A DNA stretch of 10,492 bases from positions 1 to 10,492 of the forward strand of contig CANQAW010000051.1 of the NCBI GenBank assembly GCA_947589525.1. Reading direction: 5' to 3'. The stretch is from Candidatus Gastranaerophilales bacterium. GTDB taxonomy: Bacteria; Cyanobacteriota; Vampirovibrionia; Gastranaerophilales; Gastranaerophilaceae. How positions within the stretch are numbered: position 1 is the first letter of the stretch; each line of letters begins with the position of its first letter. The position numbers and the translations under genes were made by a program. Positions 1-6,884 of the stretch are shown here, in pieces. Under the pieces are notes generated by a model that saw only the letters and a program-made list of their open reading frames with translations, was not told where the DNA came from and made no database searches.

Positions 1-1
1 G

Positions 2-1006
2 GTCAAGGATTTTGATGCAACGGTTAAAAGCCTTCAAGATGAAATTGATAATCTTAAAAAACAAGGCATAAATAAAATTATCTTGGTATCTCACAGCGGT
101 TATGATATGGATAAACGTCTTGCAAGTGCGCTTGACGGGCTTGATATCATAATAGGAGGTCATTCTCACAGCGTTGTTGAGGGAACGGGCAGTGAAAATA
201 TTGTAATGTCAAAAACAAATGAACCTGTTATAATCACCCAAGCAGGAGAAAACGGAAAATATTACGGTATTTTGGAAGCGGAATTTGACAGCAACGGGGT
301 TATAAAAAAAGTTGCAAATCAGCTTTTTGAAAGCATAAACAGGAAAAAAAGCCCCGTTATAGAATATGTTAAAAAAGAACAGATGGGCGAAAGTCCTGAA
401 ATTGCCAAGATATCTGAAATTGACCCCATGCCTCAAAATCGAAGATTAGACCCTTGTGCTTGGACTGATATGATTGCCGATTCAATGCAGGAAGAAATGA
501 ATGTCGAGCTTGCCATAGTAAATGCCGCAAATACAAGAAAAGTTCCGAAAGAAGGTGTTTTAACCAAGCGTGATGTCGAAGAATCAAGCCCGATGAAAAA
601 CAAGCTGATTAAGACCCGTGTAACGCAAAAACAAGTGGTTGATGCTCTGAAAGCTTCTCTAAAAGCTTCTTTTGCAGATGAAGAGGGTGCTCCTGGGATT
701 TTACATTTTAGCTCCATGAGATATAAAGCGGATAAAAAAGGAAACCTGTTAGAATTGAGCTATATTGATAAACAAGGAAAAACAGTTCCGATTGACATAA
801 ATAATCCTTCTCAAGATATTACCTACAGCGCCTGCTATGATGATTTTGTCGCAAAAGCGGACGGCGAATATCCTGATTTAGCACCTAAATTTGAAGCAGA
901 AAAATTTAATTACGATAAAGATGAAACAATGTGCAATTATATATCTAAACTGCCTCAAAAAGATAATTTAGTCGTTAAAGACGATAAACGAATTGAAATA
1001 ATATAA
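2..1006 (+). CDS. 5'-nucleotidase/UshA-like metallophosphatase, 3' part (5'-truncated by window edge)
   Basis: The frame is open from base 2 to TAA at 1004-1006, giving 334 residues; the start lies outside the window. Visible residues 1-60 are the end of a calcineurin-like metallophosphatase domain. They include a V-S-H (His31, likely metal ligand) and GGHSH (His54, His56), which match the last metal-binding motifs of UshA/NutA-type enzymes; the earlier DxH and GNHE motifs must be upstream. Residues about 145-310 look like the 5'-nucleotidase C-terminal substrate-binding domain: NAANTR (174-179) sits where NxGxxR is usual, SPMKNKL (196-202) where PFxNxL is usual, and a DDFVAKADGEYP stretch where the family has NF..GGDGY. 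Proteins of this family are normally periplasmic or cell-surface and hydrolyse nucleotides, cyclic nucleotides or UDP-sugars. The exact substrate cannot be told, and the changed binding motifs argue for caution. The 3' end overlaps convergent uppP by 32 bp. Confidence 0.85.
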   Translation, partial: VKDFDATVKSLQDEIDNLKKQGINKIILVSHSGYDMDKRLASALDGLDIIIGGHSHSVVEGTGSENIVMSKTNEPVIITQAGENGKYYGILEAEFDSNGVIKKVANQLFESINRKKSPVIEYVKKEQMGESPEIAKISEIDPMPQNRRLDPCAWTDMIADSMQEEMNVELAIVNAANTRKVPKEGVLTKRDVEESSPMKNKLIKTRVTQKQVVDALKASLKASFADEEGAPGILHFSSMRYKADKKGNLLELSYIDKQGKTVPIDINNPSQDITYSACYDDFVAKADGEYPDLAPKFEAEKFNYDKDETMCNYISKLPQKDNLVVKDDKRIEII

Positions 1007-1814
1007 ACATTATTATTGAAATAAATATGCAATAATATCCAAAGCCTTTAAGGCTTATTTTTTTAAGCAATTCCATAAAATATTTAATGCAAAGATAACC
1101 TGATATAAAAGAAGCAAAAAATCCTATGGTGATTGCTTTTAGGTTAAAATTTGCAATCTGAGAAAAATCAAGCTCCATCAAAGGATAAATTAAAGAAGCA
1201 AGAAAAATAACAGGTATACTCATTAAAAAAGAAAATCTTGCCGAATTAAATCTGTCCAAGCCGCAGAAAACAGCGCTTGAAATCGTTAATCCGCTTCTTG
1301 AAAACCCCGGAAATACCGCAAGTCCTTGAGCGATTGATATTATAACTACGCTTTTTAAATTAAGCTTCTTATCCCCTTTATAAAATTTTTCGCTTGTAAG
1401 AAGAATAAAACCCGTTACAATTAAGAAAAAGCATATATATTTCGGATTTTTGATTAAGTTTTCAACGCTGTCTTTTAACAACAGTCCTATAATTCCTGTT
1501 ATAATTACGGATGCGATAATATAAACAACGATTTTAAAATTTTCGCAAGCGTAGTTTTTTTGTTTAAGCGAGCTGAAAAAATCGCTGAAAATATTTTTTA
1601 AATCGGCATAGAAATAAATAACTACGGCAAATAAAGTTGCCAAATGCACCATAATATCAAAAAATATTTCCTCTTCGTGAGAAATTACATTATTTGTGTG
1701 AGTAATTAAATTATACAGTTCGTTTGAAAAAACTATATGAGCGGAACTTGAAATGGGTAAAAATTCGCTTAATCCTTGGATTACTCCCGTAATTATTGCT
1801 TGAACAGTGTGCAT
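975..1814 (-). CDS. uppP: Undecaprenyl-diphosphate phosphatase (BacA/UppP)
   Basis: This 279-residue protein has the normal UppP length (about 265-280). It is an integral membrane enzyme that dephosphorylates undecaprenyl diphosphate to recycle the lipid carrier for peptidoglycan and other surface polymers; its loss usually raises bacitracin sensitivity. Both family signatures are intact. The first is the N-terminal GVIQGLSEFLPISSSAH (Q13, E17, H26, matching the E/QxxxE and His of known enzymes). The second is FPGFSRSG near 168-175, with Arg173 in the PGxSRS motif. The rest is a string of hydrophobic segments (about 52-70, 95-113, 126-140, 153-170, 187-210, 226-244, 260-276). The ATG at 1814 follows an AGAGGA (1818-1823) with a short spacer of 3-4 nt. 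It lies 9 bp behind queD, so the two are probably cotranscribed. The last 32 bp overlap the convergent nucleotidase gene. Confidence 0.95.
   Translation of the reverse strand: MHTVQAIITGVIQGLSEFLPISSSAHIVFSNELYNLITHTNNVISHEEEIFFDIMVHLATLFAVVIYFYADLKNIFSDFFSSLKQKNYACENFKIVVYIIASVIITGIIGLLLKDSVENLIKNPKYICFFLIVTGFILLTSEKFYKGDKKLNLKSVVIISIAQGLAVFPGFSRSGLTISSAVFCGLDRFNSARFSFLMSIPVIFLASLIYPLMELDFSQIANFNLKAITIGFFASFISGYLCIKYFMELLKKISLKGFGYYCIFISIIMFILFQFVYRL
1042..1064 (+). terminator. Short hairpin plus T-tract after the nucleotidase gene
   Basis: AAGCC (1042-1046) pairs with GGCTT (1052-1056) around a 5-nt loop, and a run of seven T follows at 1058-1064. It lies 36 nt past the nucleotidase stop on the same strand, as expected of an intrinsic terminator. 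The stem is only 5 bp, so it may be weak. The same bases encode the C-terminal part of uppP on the other strand. Confidence 0.5.
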
Positions 1815-1823
1815 AAATCCTCT

Positions 1824-2180
1824 TTATTCAAAGTAGCTTGCTCTCGAAGTCGGTGTTTCCCAGACATCAACTCTTGAGATTAGTTCTATCTTTTCTTTCA
1901 TTTTGGTGTAGATAAATTTTGCTATGAATTCGCTTGAGGGGCTTTCGTTTTTAAATTCATCAAGCAGGTTTAAATCTTTATGGTCAAGATATTCAACAAG
2001 TTCATTGACCTCTTTTTTCAAAACTTTAAAATCGATTAATATATTAGAATTGTCAAGTTTATTGCCTTGCGCATAAACTTCAACTTTCCAATTATGTCCG
2101 TGAATATTTTCACATTTGCCTTTGTAATTAAGCAAATGATGGGCGGAAGAAAAATGTGATTCTACTTTTATTTCGTACAT
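1824..2180 (-). CDS. queD: 6-carboxy-5,6,7,8-tetrahydropterin synthase (QueD) / 6-pyruvoyl-tetrahydropterin synthase family
   Basis: This cytosolic 118-residue enzyme has the normal QueD size. The family converts 7,8-dihydroneopterin triphosphate to 6-carboxytetrahydropterin, an early step toward preQ0 and queuosine in tRNA. Visible features are the zinc-ligand histidine in FSSAHH (His14), the CxxxHGH motif (Cys23 nucleophile; His27 and His29 zinc ligands), LIDF (D50), LDHKDLN (Asp66-His67, likely catalytic) and the C-terminal WETP (Glu108, pterin-binding in the family). The CxxxHGH form favours bacterial QueD over eukaryotic-type PTPS. No queC, queE or queF is nearby, so the rest of the pathway must be elsewhere. 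The ATG at 2180 has no recognisable Shine-Dalgarno sequence (the preceding bases are nearly all T). It is the first gene of the queD-uppP pair. Confidence 0.92.
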   Translation of the reverse strand: MYEIKVESHFSSAHHLLNYKGKCENIHGHNWKVEVYAQGNKLDNSNILIDFKVLKKEVNELVEYLDHKDLNLLDEFKNESPSSEFIAKFIYTKMKEKIELISRVDVWETPTSRASYFE

Positions 2181-2326
2181 AAAAAAATAATAACATAAAA
2201 TATTTTATACACCATCATTGTTTTAAAAAGAGTAAATTTTCAAAAATATTTTAATATTTTATTTATTAAAGTAAAGATATAATAAGAAATGCCTGTTTTG
2301 GATAAAATTTGTGATAAAATTTAGCT
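2181..2326. promoter_or_regulatory. Divergent intergenic region between queD and the thioesterase gene
   Basis: This 146-bp stretch is extremely AT-rich and must hold promoters for both flanking genes. On the minus strand a TATAAA hexamer (2204-2209) could be the -10 of queD, with a leader of roughly 16 nt. On the plus strand there is a TATAAT at 2278-2283 and an extended -10 at 2312-2320. I see no convincing TTGACA-type -35 and no riboswitch-like structure ahead of queD. Confidence 0.4.
2312..2320 (+). promoter_or_regulatory. Extended -10 promoter element of the thioesterase gene
   Basis: TGATAAAAT matches the extended -10 consensus TGnTATAAT at all but one specified position. Six bases lie between it and the ATG at 2327, so transcription would begin at or within a base or two of the start codon. 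A 10-bp direct repeat GATAAAATTT occurs at 2301-2310 and 2313-2322, the second copy containing this element. There is no Shine-Dalgarno sequence before the ATG, which fits a leaderless message. The TATAAT at 2278-2283 is an alternative. Confidence 0.4.
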
Positions 2327-2743
2327 ATGGAACATGCTTTCAGACAAAAAGTTTTTTATTCCGATACTGATGCCTATGGTGTGGTTTGGCATGGAAATTA
2401 TCTAAGATGGCTCGAAATGGGCAGAGTTTATTTGTGCGAAAAGTTCGGCTTGTATTTAAAAGAGCTTGAAAATCAAGATATTGTTATGCCTGTTCGTGAA
2501 ATGAATATCAAGTATAAAATTTCGGCCAAATTGGATGATATTATAACAGTCAGAACAAAAATAGCCGATATTACGAAAGCATATATTGTTTTTCATCAGA
2601 TTATTGCTGATGAAAATGAAGAAAAGACGTATATTGATGCAACTTTTAAAGTTGTGGCAATACACAAAGATGGAACATTATATAGGAGTTTGCCTGAACA
2701 ATTTGAAAAAATGGTTAAAAAAAGCGCTTTGGCGCCGGTTTAA
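2327..2743 (+). CDS. Acyl-CoA thioesterase, YbgC/4-hydroxybenzoyl-CoA thioesterase family (hotdog fold)
   Basis: This 138-residue protein is the typical size of a single hotdog domain. The N-terminal signature runs from about residue 11: YSDTDAYGVVWHGNYLRWLE. It matches the YbgC/4HBT pattern Y..DTDaxGvVyhxnYl..fE, with Asp15 as the probable catalytic acid, His22 and Asn24 in the active-site loop, and the start of the long hotdog helix. Strands from about 58 to 125 complete the fold. Such enzymes are cytosolic tetramers that hydrolyse acyl-CoA or acyl-ACP thioesters; substrate specificity cannot be read from sequence. In proteobacteria ybgC sits with tol-pal genes, but none is here, so that role should not be assumed. 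The gene is monocistronic, with an extended -10 just upstream and a strong hairpin just downstream. Confidence 0.88.
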   Translation: MEHAFRQKVFYSDTDAYGVVWHGNYLRWLEMGRVYLCEKFGLYLKELENQDIVMPVREMNIKYKISAKLDDIITVRTKIADITKAYIVFHQIIADENEEKTYIDATFKVVAIHKDGTLYRSLPEQFEKMVKKSALAPV

Positions 2744-2764
2744 TTTATTTCAAAATGTTTTGAG

Positions 2765-2803
2765 CTGAAGCCTTTGTATTTTCAAAGGCTTCAGTTGTTT
2801 TTA
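2765..2803 (+). terminator. Strong intrinsic terminator of the thioesterase gene
   Basis: A perfect 12-bp stem, CTGAAGCCTTTG (2765-2776) with CAAAGGCTTCAG (2783-2794), has a 6-nt loop and is followed by TTGTTTTTA. It begins 22 nt after the thioesterase stop. The right arm covers the TGA of the convergent GGDEF gene (2791-2793). In the opposite direction no uridine run follows the stem immediately, so termination should be mainly rightward. Confidence 0.85.
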
Positions 2804-4182
2804 TTATATATTACAACTTTGTTTCTGCCCGATTTTTTAGCTTGATATAAAGCATTATCGGCATGTTCATATAACAATTCGGGCATTTTATCCGATTTAT
2901 TAAATTCGGATACTCCGATTGAAATTGTGACCGATATTTCCTTTACATTGTCAATTTTATATTCTTCAATATTAATTTTTTTATTTTCTATTGCTTTTCT
3001 TAATCTTTGCGCTACAACATAAGCTTCTTCAAGACTTGTTTGAGGCAGCAGAAAAATAAATTCTTCTCCGCCGTATCGTGAGGCAATGTCTGATTCTCTG
3101 AGCTCTTTTTTAATTGTTTTTGCTACTGTTTTTAAAACGCAGTCGCCGACTGCATGTCCGTATGTATCGTTGACTTTTTTAAAAAAGTCAATATCGGACA
3201 TTATGCAGCAAAGCGGTTGATTTTTTCTTTTTGCGCTCGAAGTTGTTTCTTTTAATCTTTTTTCAAATTGATGCCTGTTGTTATATCCCGTAAGAGCATC
3301 AAGAGTTGCATATTCCAGTACTTCTATATAGGATTTTGCTCTTTCGAGGGTGACTTGCGCTTGTGATTGAATTTCTTCCAAATATTCGATTTCTTTGGAT
3401 GTAATTTTATCAAAGTGATTATGTGCAACTATGGCGCCGTATGGTTTTTGGTTGATTATAAGAGGAAAAATACCCATTTTACCGTTTTCTTTAATAATTG
3501 TTTTTGATTTTGGGGTTATTTCTTCCAAATATTCGTGTATTTTGTTATCCGAGCAATTTGAAGGCCAAATTAACTTGTATTCTTTTTTGCTTTTGCTTCT
3601 GATAAAAATATAAATTAAATGTTCGCAAATAAAACCGTCAATCATTTCTCCGATTATGGGAAGGATATAATCAAGCTCGTATTGTGTTTCCGTTATTTTT
3701 GCAATGTTCCTTACCGTTTGGTGAAATTTTGAACTTATTTTGATTTGTTCATTATTTTTTAAAATTGTACACAGAGTCGAAATTTGTTTTGCGCTCAGAG
3801 GAAGAATATTAAAAAAATCGTTTTTGGGATTAATTTTTTCTCTTGAAATTAATTTTAAAAATCCTAAAGTTTTATTTTTTTGTGAAATGGGAAAATACAG
3901 GATATTTTTGTCTATTTTCAATTCGCTTTTTTTTGTTAAAAAATCGTCAAATATTTTTTCAATTTCTTTATATTGTGCATTTTGACCTAAATTTTCCCAA
4001 GGTTTTGCAAAATCTTTTAAAAGGTAGGAAAATTCGTCCAGCAGGTATATTTTAATATCTTCGATTTTAAAAAATATTGATAAGCTTTTTTTAATGCCAA
4101 AAAGCAAAGCTTCTCTGTCTTGAGCATCTTCACTATATTGGCTTAATGAATAAGAAAAATCATATAATGTCTGAAAATCCAA
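2791..4182 (-). CDS. Diguanylate cyclase with two GAF-like sensory regions
   Basis: This 463-residue protein lacks a signal peptide and membrane segments, so it is probably cytosolic. The C-terminal 170 residues are a GGDEF domain: LDALTGYNNR (292-301, inter-domain motif), SDIDFFKKVND (329-339, metal-binding Asp330), YGHAVGD, and the catalytic GGEEF at 371-375. RESD (362-365) lies exactly five residues before GGEEF and forms a product-inhibition I-site (RxxD). It should therefore make c-di-GMP from two GTP with feedback control. Residues about 20-145 and 155-275 have GAF-like alternation and are joined to GGDEF by a signalling helix (about 262-291). The GAF assignment is less certain than GGDEF. 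The start is TTG directly after the TAG of the upstream TPR gene, supported by AGAGGGG at 4191-4197 with 8-nt spacing. No EAL or HD-GYP domain is present. It is the last gene of the three-gene operon. Confidence 0.92.
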   Translation of the reverse strand: MDFQTLYDFSYSLSQYSEDAQDREALLFGIKKSLSIFFKIEDIKIYLLDEFSYLLKDFAKPWENLGQNAQYKEIEKIFDDFLTKKSELKIDKNILYFPISQKNKTLGFLKLISREKINPKNDFFNILPLSAKQISTLCTILKNNEQIKISSKFHQTVRNIAKITETQYELDYILPIIGEMIDGFICEHLIYIFIRSKSKKEYKLIWPSNCSDNKIHEYLEEITPKSKTIIKENGKMGIFPLIINQKPYGAIVAHNHFDKITSKEIEYLEEIQSQAQVTLERAKSYIEVLEYATLDALTGYNNRHQFEKRLKETTSSAKRKNQPLCCIMSDIDFFKKVNDTYGHAVGDCVLKTVAKTIKKELRESDIASRYGGEEFIFLLPQTSLEEAYVVAQRLRKAIENKKINIEEYKIDNVKEISVTISIGVSEFNKSDKMPELLYEHADNALYQAKKSGRNKVVIYNKNN

Positions 4183-5241
4183 CTATATATCCCCTCTAAA
4201 AATTTCATATCCTGCGCAAGTTGAAAAGCTTTTTTCGATTTCTTTGTCGTTTTCTTCATCAAGAACTAATTTCCCCCCTTTATAGGTTTGTTGTGCTTGC
4301 ATCAGTTTATCATTTTCCTTGATTTTTTTATAATAATCATTATTTGCATTTATGGCAATTTTTTGATTAACCTCTGACAGTATATTATAAATATAGCTTG
4401 TTTTAATGTTGTCTCCAATGCTGTCTAATAACAATCCCGCCTTTTTAAACTCATCCGCCGAAGCTTCAAACTCGTTTAAATCGTTCAATAAAACGGCGAG
4501 ATTAAAATGTGCTTCGTAGTCAAACGGTGATAATTCTATCGCTTTGCAATAGTAATATCCCGCTTGAGAAGAATTTTTTAAAAGCTGATTTATAAGACCC
4601 AGATTGTAGTTGGTGTTGTATGTATTTAAAATTTCTCCCGCTTTTTTGTACGAATCTCCGGCTTTATTTAAATATGACGATTTTGCCGTGGAATTTAAAC
4701 CCGCAAGCATTGATTTTGTTCTGTATGCCAGTCCCATATTGTAATAAGCCACAGCTTTGTTATATGTATATGATTTTTTTCTGTCTATTATAAAAGGAAT
4801 TTTGATAAATTTCGGTTTTGTTTCAATAACTTTTTTGTATTCTTCAATGGCTTTGTCGGTGTCGTATGTTTCGGACAAAATAATTGCATAGTCTATTCTT
4901 GCCGTATCGTAATCAGGTTTTATTAAAAGAGCTTTTTCATAGTTTTCCAAGGCGCTGTAGTAATCTTCATATACTACATAAATGTTTGCAAGATTATATA
5001 AAGCTTTATAATGTGACGGGTGGAGAGTTATCCCTCTTTTATAACAGCTTATTGCTTTTTGCAAGTCATGCTTTTTATAGGCTTTATCTCCCTGAAATAC
5101 CCAGTAGTAACCCCTTGCTTTGTTTATTTGTCTTTTATAAAAATCAAAATAAAAAAATCCGCTTGCCAATAGCGCAATAACAAGTATTGCGCTTAAAACT
5201 TTTGTTGTTGTCGAATGTAATATTTTTTTTAATTTATACAT
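4183..5241 (-). CDS. Membrane-anchored TPR-repeat protein
   Basis: Read from the ATG at 5241 the protein has 352 residues. A GTG at 5271, which overlaps the upstream stop as TAGTG, would add ten basic or polar residues. I prefer the ATG because it gives a usual N-terminus (MYKLKKILH) and is preceded by a weak AAGAAAG, but either is possible. Residues about 15-32 form one hydrophobic segment after several lysines and lack a lipobox cysteine, so this is a signal anchor with the TPR part probably outside the cytoplasm. About six TPR motifs follow: GDKAYKKHDLQKAISCY, NLANIYVVYEDYYSALENY and IILSETYDTDKAIEEY come first. An irregular stretch with extra Ser/Lys follows, then NLGLINQLLKNSSQAGYYY and NLAVLLNDLNEFEASADEF. 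The tail of about 55 residues is charged and non-repetitive. TPRs bind partner proteins; the partner is unknown. Confidence 0.8.
   Translation of the reverse strand: MYKLKKILHSTTTKVLSAILVIALLASGFFYFDFYKRQINKARGYYWVFQGDKAYKKHDLQKAISCYKRGITLHPSHYKALYNLANIYVVYEDYYSALENYEKALLIKPDYDTARIDYAIILSETYDTDKAIEEYKKVIETKPKFIKIPFIIDRKKSYTYNKAVAYYNMGLAYRTKSMLAGLNSTAKSSYLNKAGDSYKKAGEILNTYNTNYNLGLINQLLKNSSQAGYYYCKAIELSPFDYEAHFNLAVLLNDLNEFEASADEFKKAGLLLDSIGDNIKTSYIYNILSEVNQKIAINANNDYYKKIKENDKLMQAQQTYKGGKLVLDEENDKEIEKSFSTCAGYEIFRGDI
4191..4197 (-). promoter_or_regulatory. Strong ribosome binding site deciding the TTG start of the GGDEF gene
   Basis: On the minus strand AGAGGGG stands 8 nt before TTG (4182-4180), and the preceding TAG touches that TTG. 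No ATG or GTG lies at a better distance from this site, so TTG is the likely start. Translation is probably coupled to the upstream TPR gene. Confidence 0.65.
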
Positions 5242-5270
5242 TTTCTTTCTTTTGGTGATGATTACACTCA

Positions 5271-6884
5271 CTATGTTTCAAATAGTTTATATAATCTATC
5301 CTCGATTATTTTAAAATCAAGCTCATTTTTTGTATGATTTAAATTTAGCGCTTTTTGATATTCTTTTGCCGCCGTAATTTTTTCGTTTAGTATCTCATGA
5401 CATCTTGCAAGATTAAAATGAGCAAGAACATAATCGGGATTAATATTAATAGCGCTTGTAAAATAATCCGCTGCTCTTTGAGCGTCGCCGAGACCGTCTA
5501 AAAATACCACGCCCAAATTATTATAAGCAACGTCATAACCGGGGTCCAGTTCAATCGCCTTTGAATAGTATATAATTGCTTTTTCGATATAACCTTTTTC
5601 CCAAAATGCCATAGCAAGTCTTGAATATATTTTCGGGTTGTTTATATCTTCGTTTAATGCAAGCTGATAATATTCAATTGCGTTATCTATGTCCTCAATG
5701 TCGTAATATACATCTGCCATTGCTTCATATATTTGAGATTTATTTTTGGTTAACAAAAGGCTGTTTTGAAGCATAGAAAGCGCTGCTTCCGAGTTTCCTT
5801 TGATTTGGTGATAAATAGCCGCAAGCGCTTGTGCGACAACTGCCGACCATTCATCATTTGGATTGGCGTCAAGTGCTTTTTTATATAGTTCTATGGCGCT
5901 GTCGTATTGTTCCAGTTGAACATAAGCATAAGCCAGAGAATTTTGATAATACGGATTATTTTCGTCATATTTCAAAGCAAGTTTAAAAGCGCTCAGTGCG
6001 TTTATTTTCTCTTCTTTTTTAAGATATAAATGTCCTAATTCATAATAACATTTTGACAATTGAGGATATTTATTTGCCAGAATTGTATAGTAATCAATTA
6101 ATTCATCCGTTTTGTCATTTTGATACCGTTCTAAAAATTCAATGGCATTGACCACCTTCATGGGGTCGTTATCCGATAAAATTACCGCATTATTTAAGCA
6201 ATCGAATGCTATATCAAATCTGTTTTTTTTGATTGCAATACGTGCCATTCTTTCGTAAAGTGCAATCGAGCGCTTTGAGTTATCTGCTATATTTAAATAA
6301 AGATTATAAGCTTTTTTATCCGATTTTATTGTTTCGTAAAAATCGCCCACAGCTTTATATTTAACAAAATTCAAATCATCCGCTATATTTTGGCACATCA
6401 TTTTAATGCTGGCACCGTCAAATAAACTTAAAACAGTTCCCGTTACTCCGTAATACAGTGCGCTTACTATATCTTTCGGAGTTTTTTTATCGGTGGTGCT
6501 TTTGATTTTTTCAAGCATTGTAAGAGCTAAAACAAGCCTTGTTCTGGGCATAGCAGGATTTAATTTGATAGCTTTTTGAAATTCTTCTTTGGCGTTATCA
6601 AATTCTTGATTTAAAGAAAGAAAATATCCAAGGTATAAGTGTGCGTTCGGGTCATTCTGATTTATCGAAACAGCTTTTTTACACTGTTCAATAGCGCTTT
6701 GAACATTTATCTGTCCGTTTTTATGAAGTAAAGTTGCAAGTCTGTAATAAGCGCTTGTTTCGGCAGGATTTGCGTTTATTGCTTCAATGTAGCAATTGAT
6801 TGCTTCCGTTAAGTCATCGCTTTTAGATTTTAACAAATAACGTTGATGAGCCTTTGTGGCCTTGTCTAAAGTGTCTTGAGTCAT
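5271..6884 (-). CDS. Large TPR-repeat protein, probably cytosolic
   Basis: This 537-residue protein is almost entirely TPR. There is no signal peptide. Repeats cover about 8-115 (for example ATLLHKNGQINVQSAIEQC and GYFLSLNQEFDNAKEEF) and about 205-520. The second block ends in highly canonical copies such as NLGVVFLDGLGDAQRAADYF and NLARCHEILNEKITAAKEY, with the usual N/DP after helix B. Between them, residues 116-204 do not fit a TPR and include a hydrophobic stretch (about 139-155, IVSALYYGVTGTVLSLF) that may be a membrane-touching helix or a buried insert. The ATG at 6884 is preceded by AAAGG (6894-6898) at 9 nt. It is the promoter-proximal gene of the TPR-TPR-GGDEF operon, ending one base into the GTG alternative start of the next gene. 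A scaffold role for the neighbouring cyclase is possible but inferred only from position. Confidence 0.85.
   Translation of the reverse strand: MTQDTLDKATKAHQRYLLKSKSDDLTEAINCYIEAINANPAETSAYYRLATLLHKNGQINVQSAIEQCKKAVSINQNDPNAHLYLGYFLSLNQEFDNAKEEFQKAIKLNPAMPRTRLVLALTMLEKIKSTTDKKTPKDIVSALYYGVTGTVLSLFDGASIKMMCQNIADDLNFVKYKAVGDFYETIKSDKKAYNLYLNIADNSKRSIALYERMARIAIKKNRFDIAFDCLNNAVILSDNDPMKVVNAIEFLERYQNDKTDELIDYYTILANKYPQLSKCYYELGHLYLKKEEKINALSAFKLALKYDENNPYYQNSLAYAYVQLEQYDSAIELYKKALDANPNDEWSAVVAQALAAIYHQIKGNSEAALSMLQNSLLLTKNKSQIYEAMADVYYDIEDIDNAIEYYQLALNEDINNPKIYSRLAMAFWEKGYIEKAIIYYSKAIELDPGYDVAYNNLGVVFLDGLGDAQRAADYFTSAININPDYVLAHFNLARCHEILNEKITAAKEYQKALNLNHTKNELDFKIIEDRLYKLFET

Noticed and set aside
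2196..2262. Repeated AAAATATTTT-like palindromes between queD and the thioesterase gene
   Set aside because: Expected by chance in sequence made almost only of A and T; no consistent spacing or unit.
2181..2326. preQ1 riboswitch ahead of queD
   Set aside because: The likely leader is only about 16 nt, too short, and no GC-containing stem or A-rich pseudoknot tail is seen.
2327..2743. Assigning the thioesterase as Tol-Pal-associated YbgC
   Set aside because: No tolQ/R/A/B or pal genes are nearby and the hotdog signature is shared by many thioesterases.
5239..5271. GTG at 5271 as the start of the membrane TPR protein (TAGTG overlap)
   Set aside because: Not excluded, but no ribosome site precedes it, and the ATG ten codons later gives a more usual signal-anchor N-terminus; kept only as an alternative.
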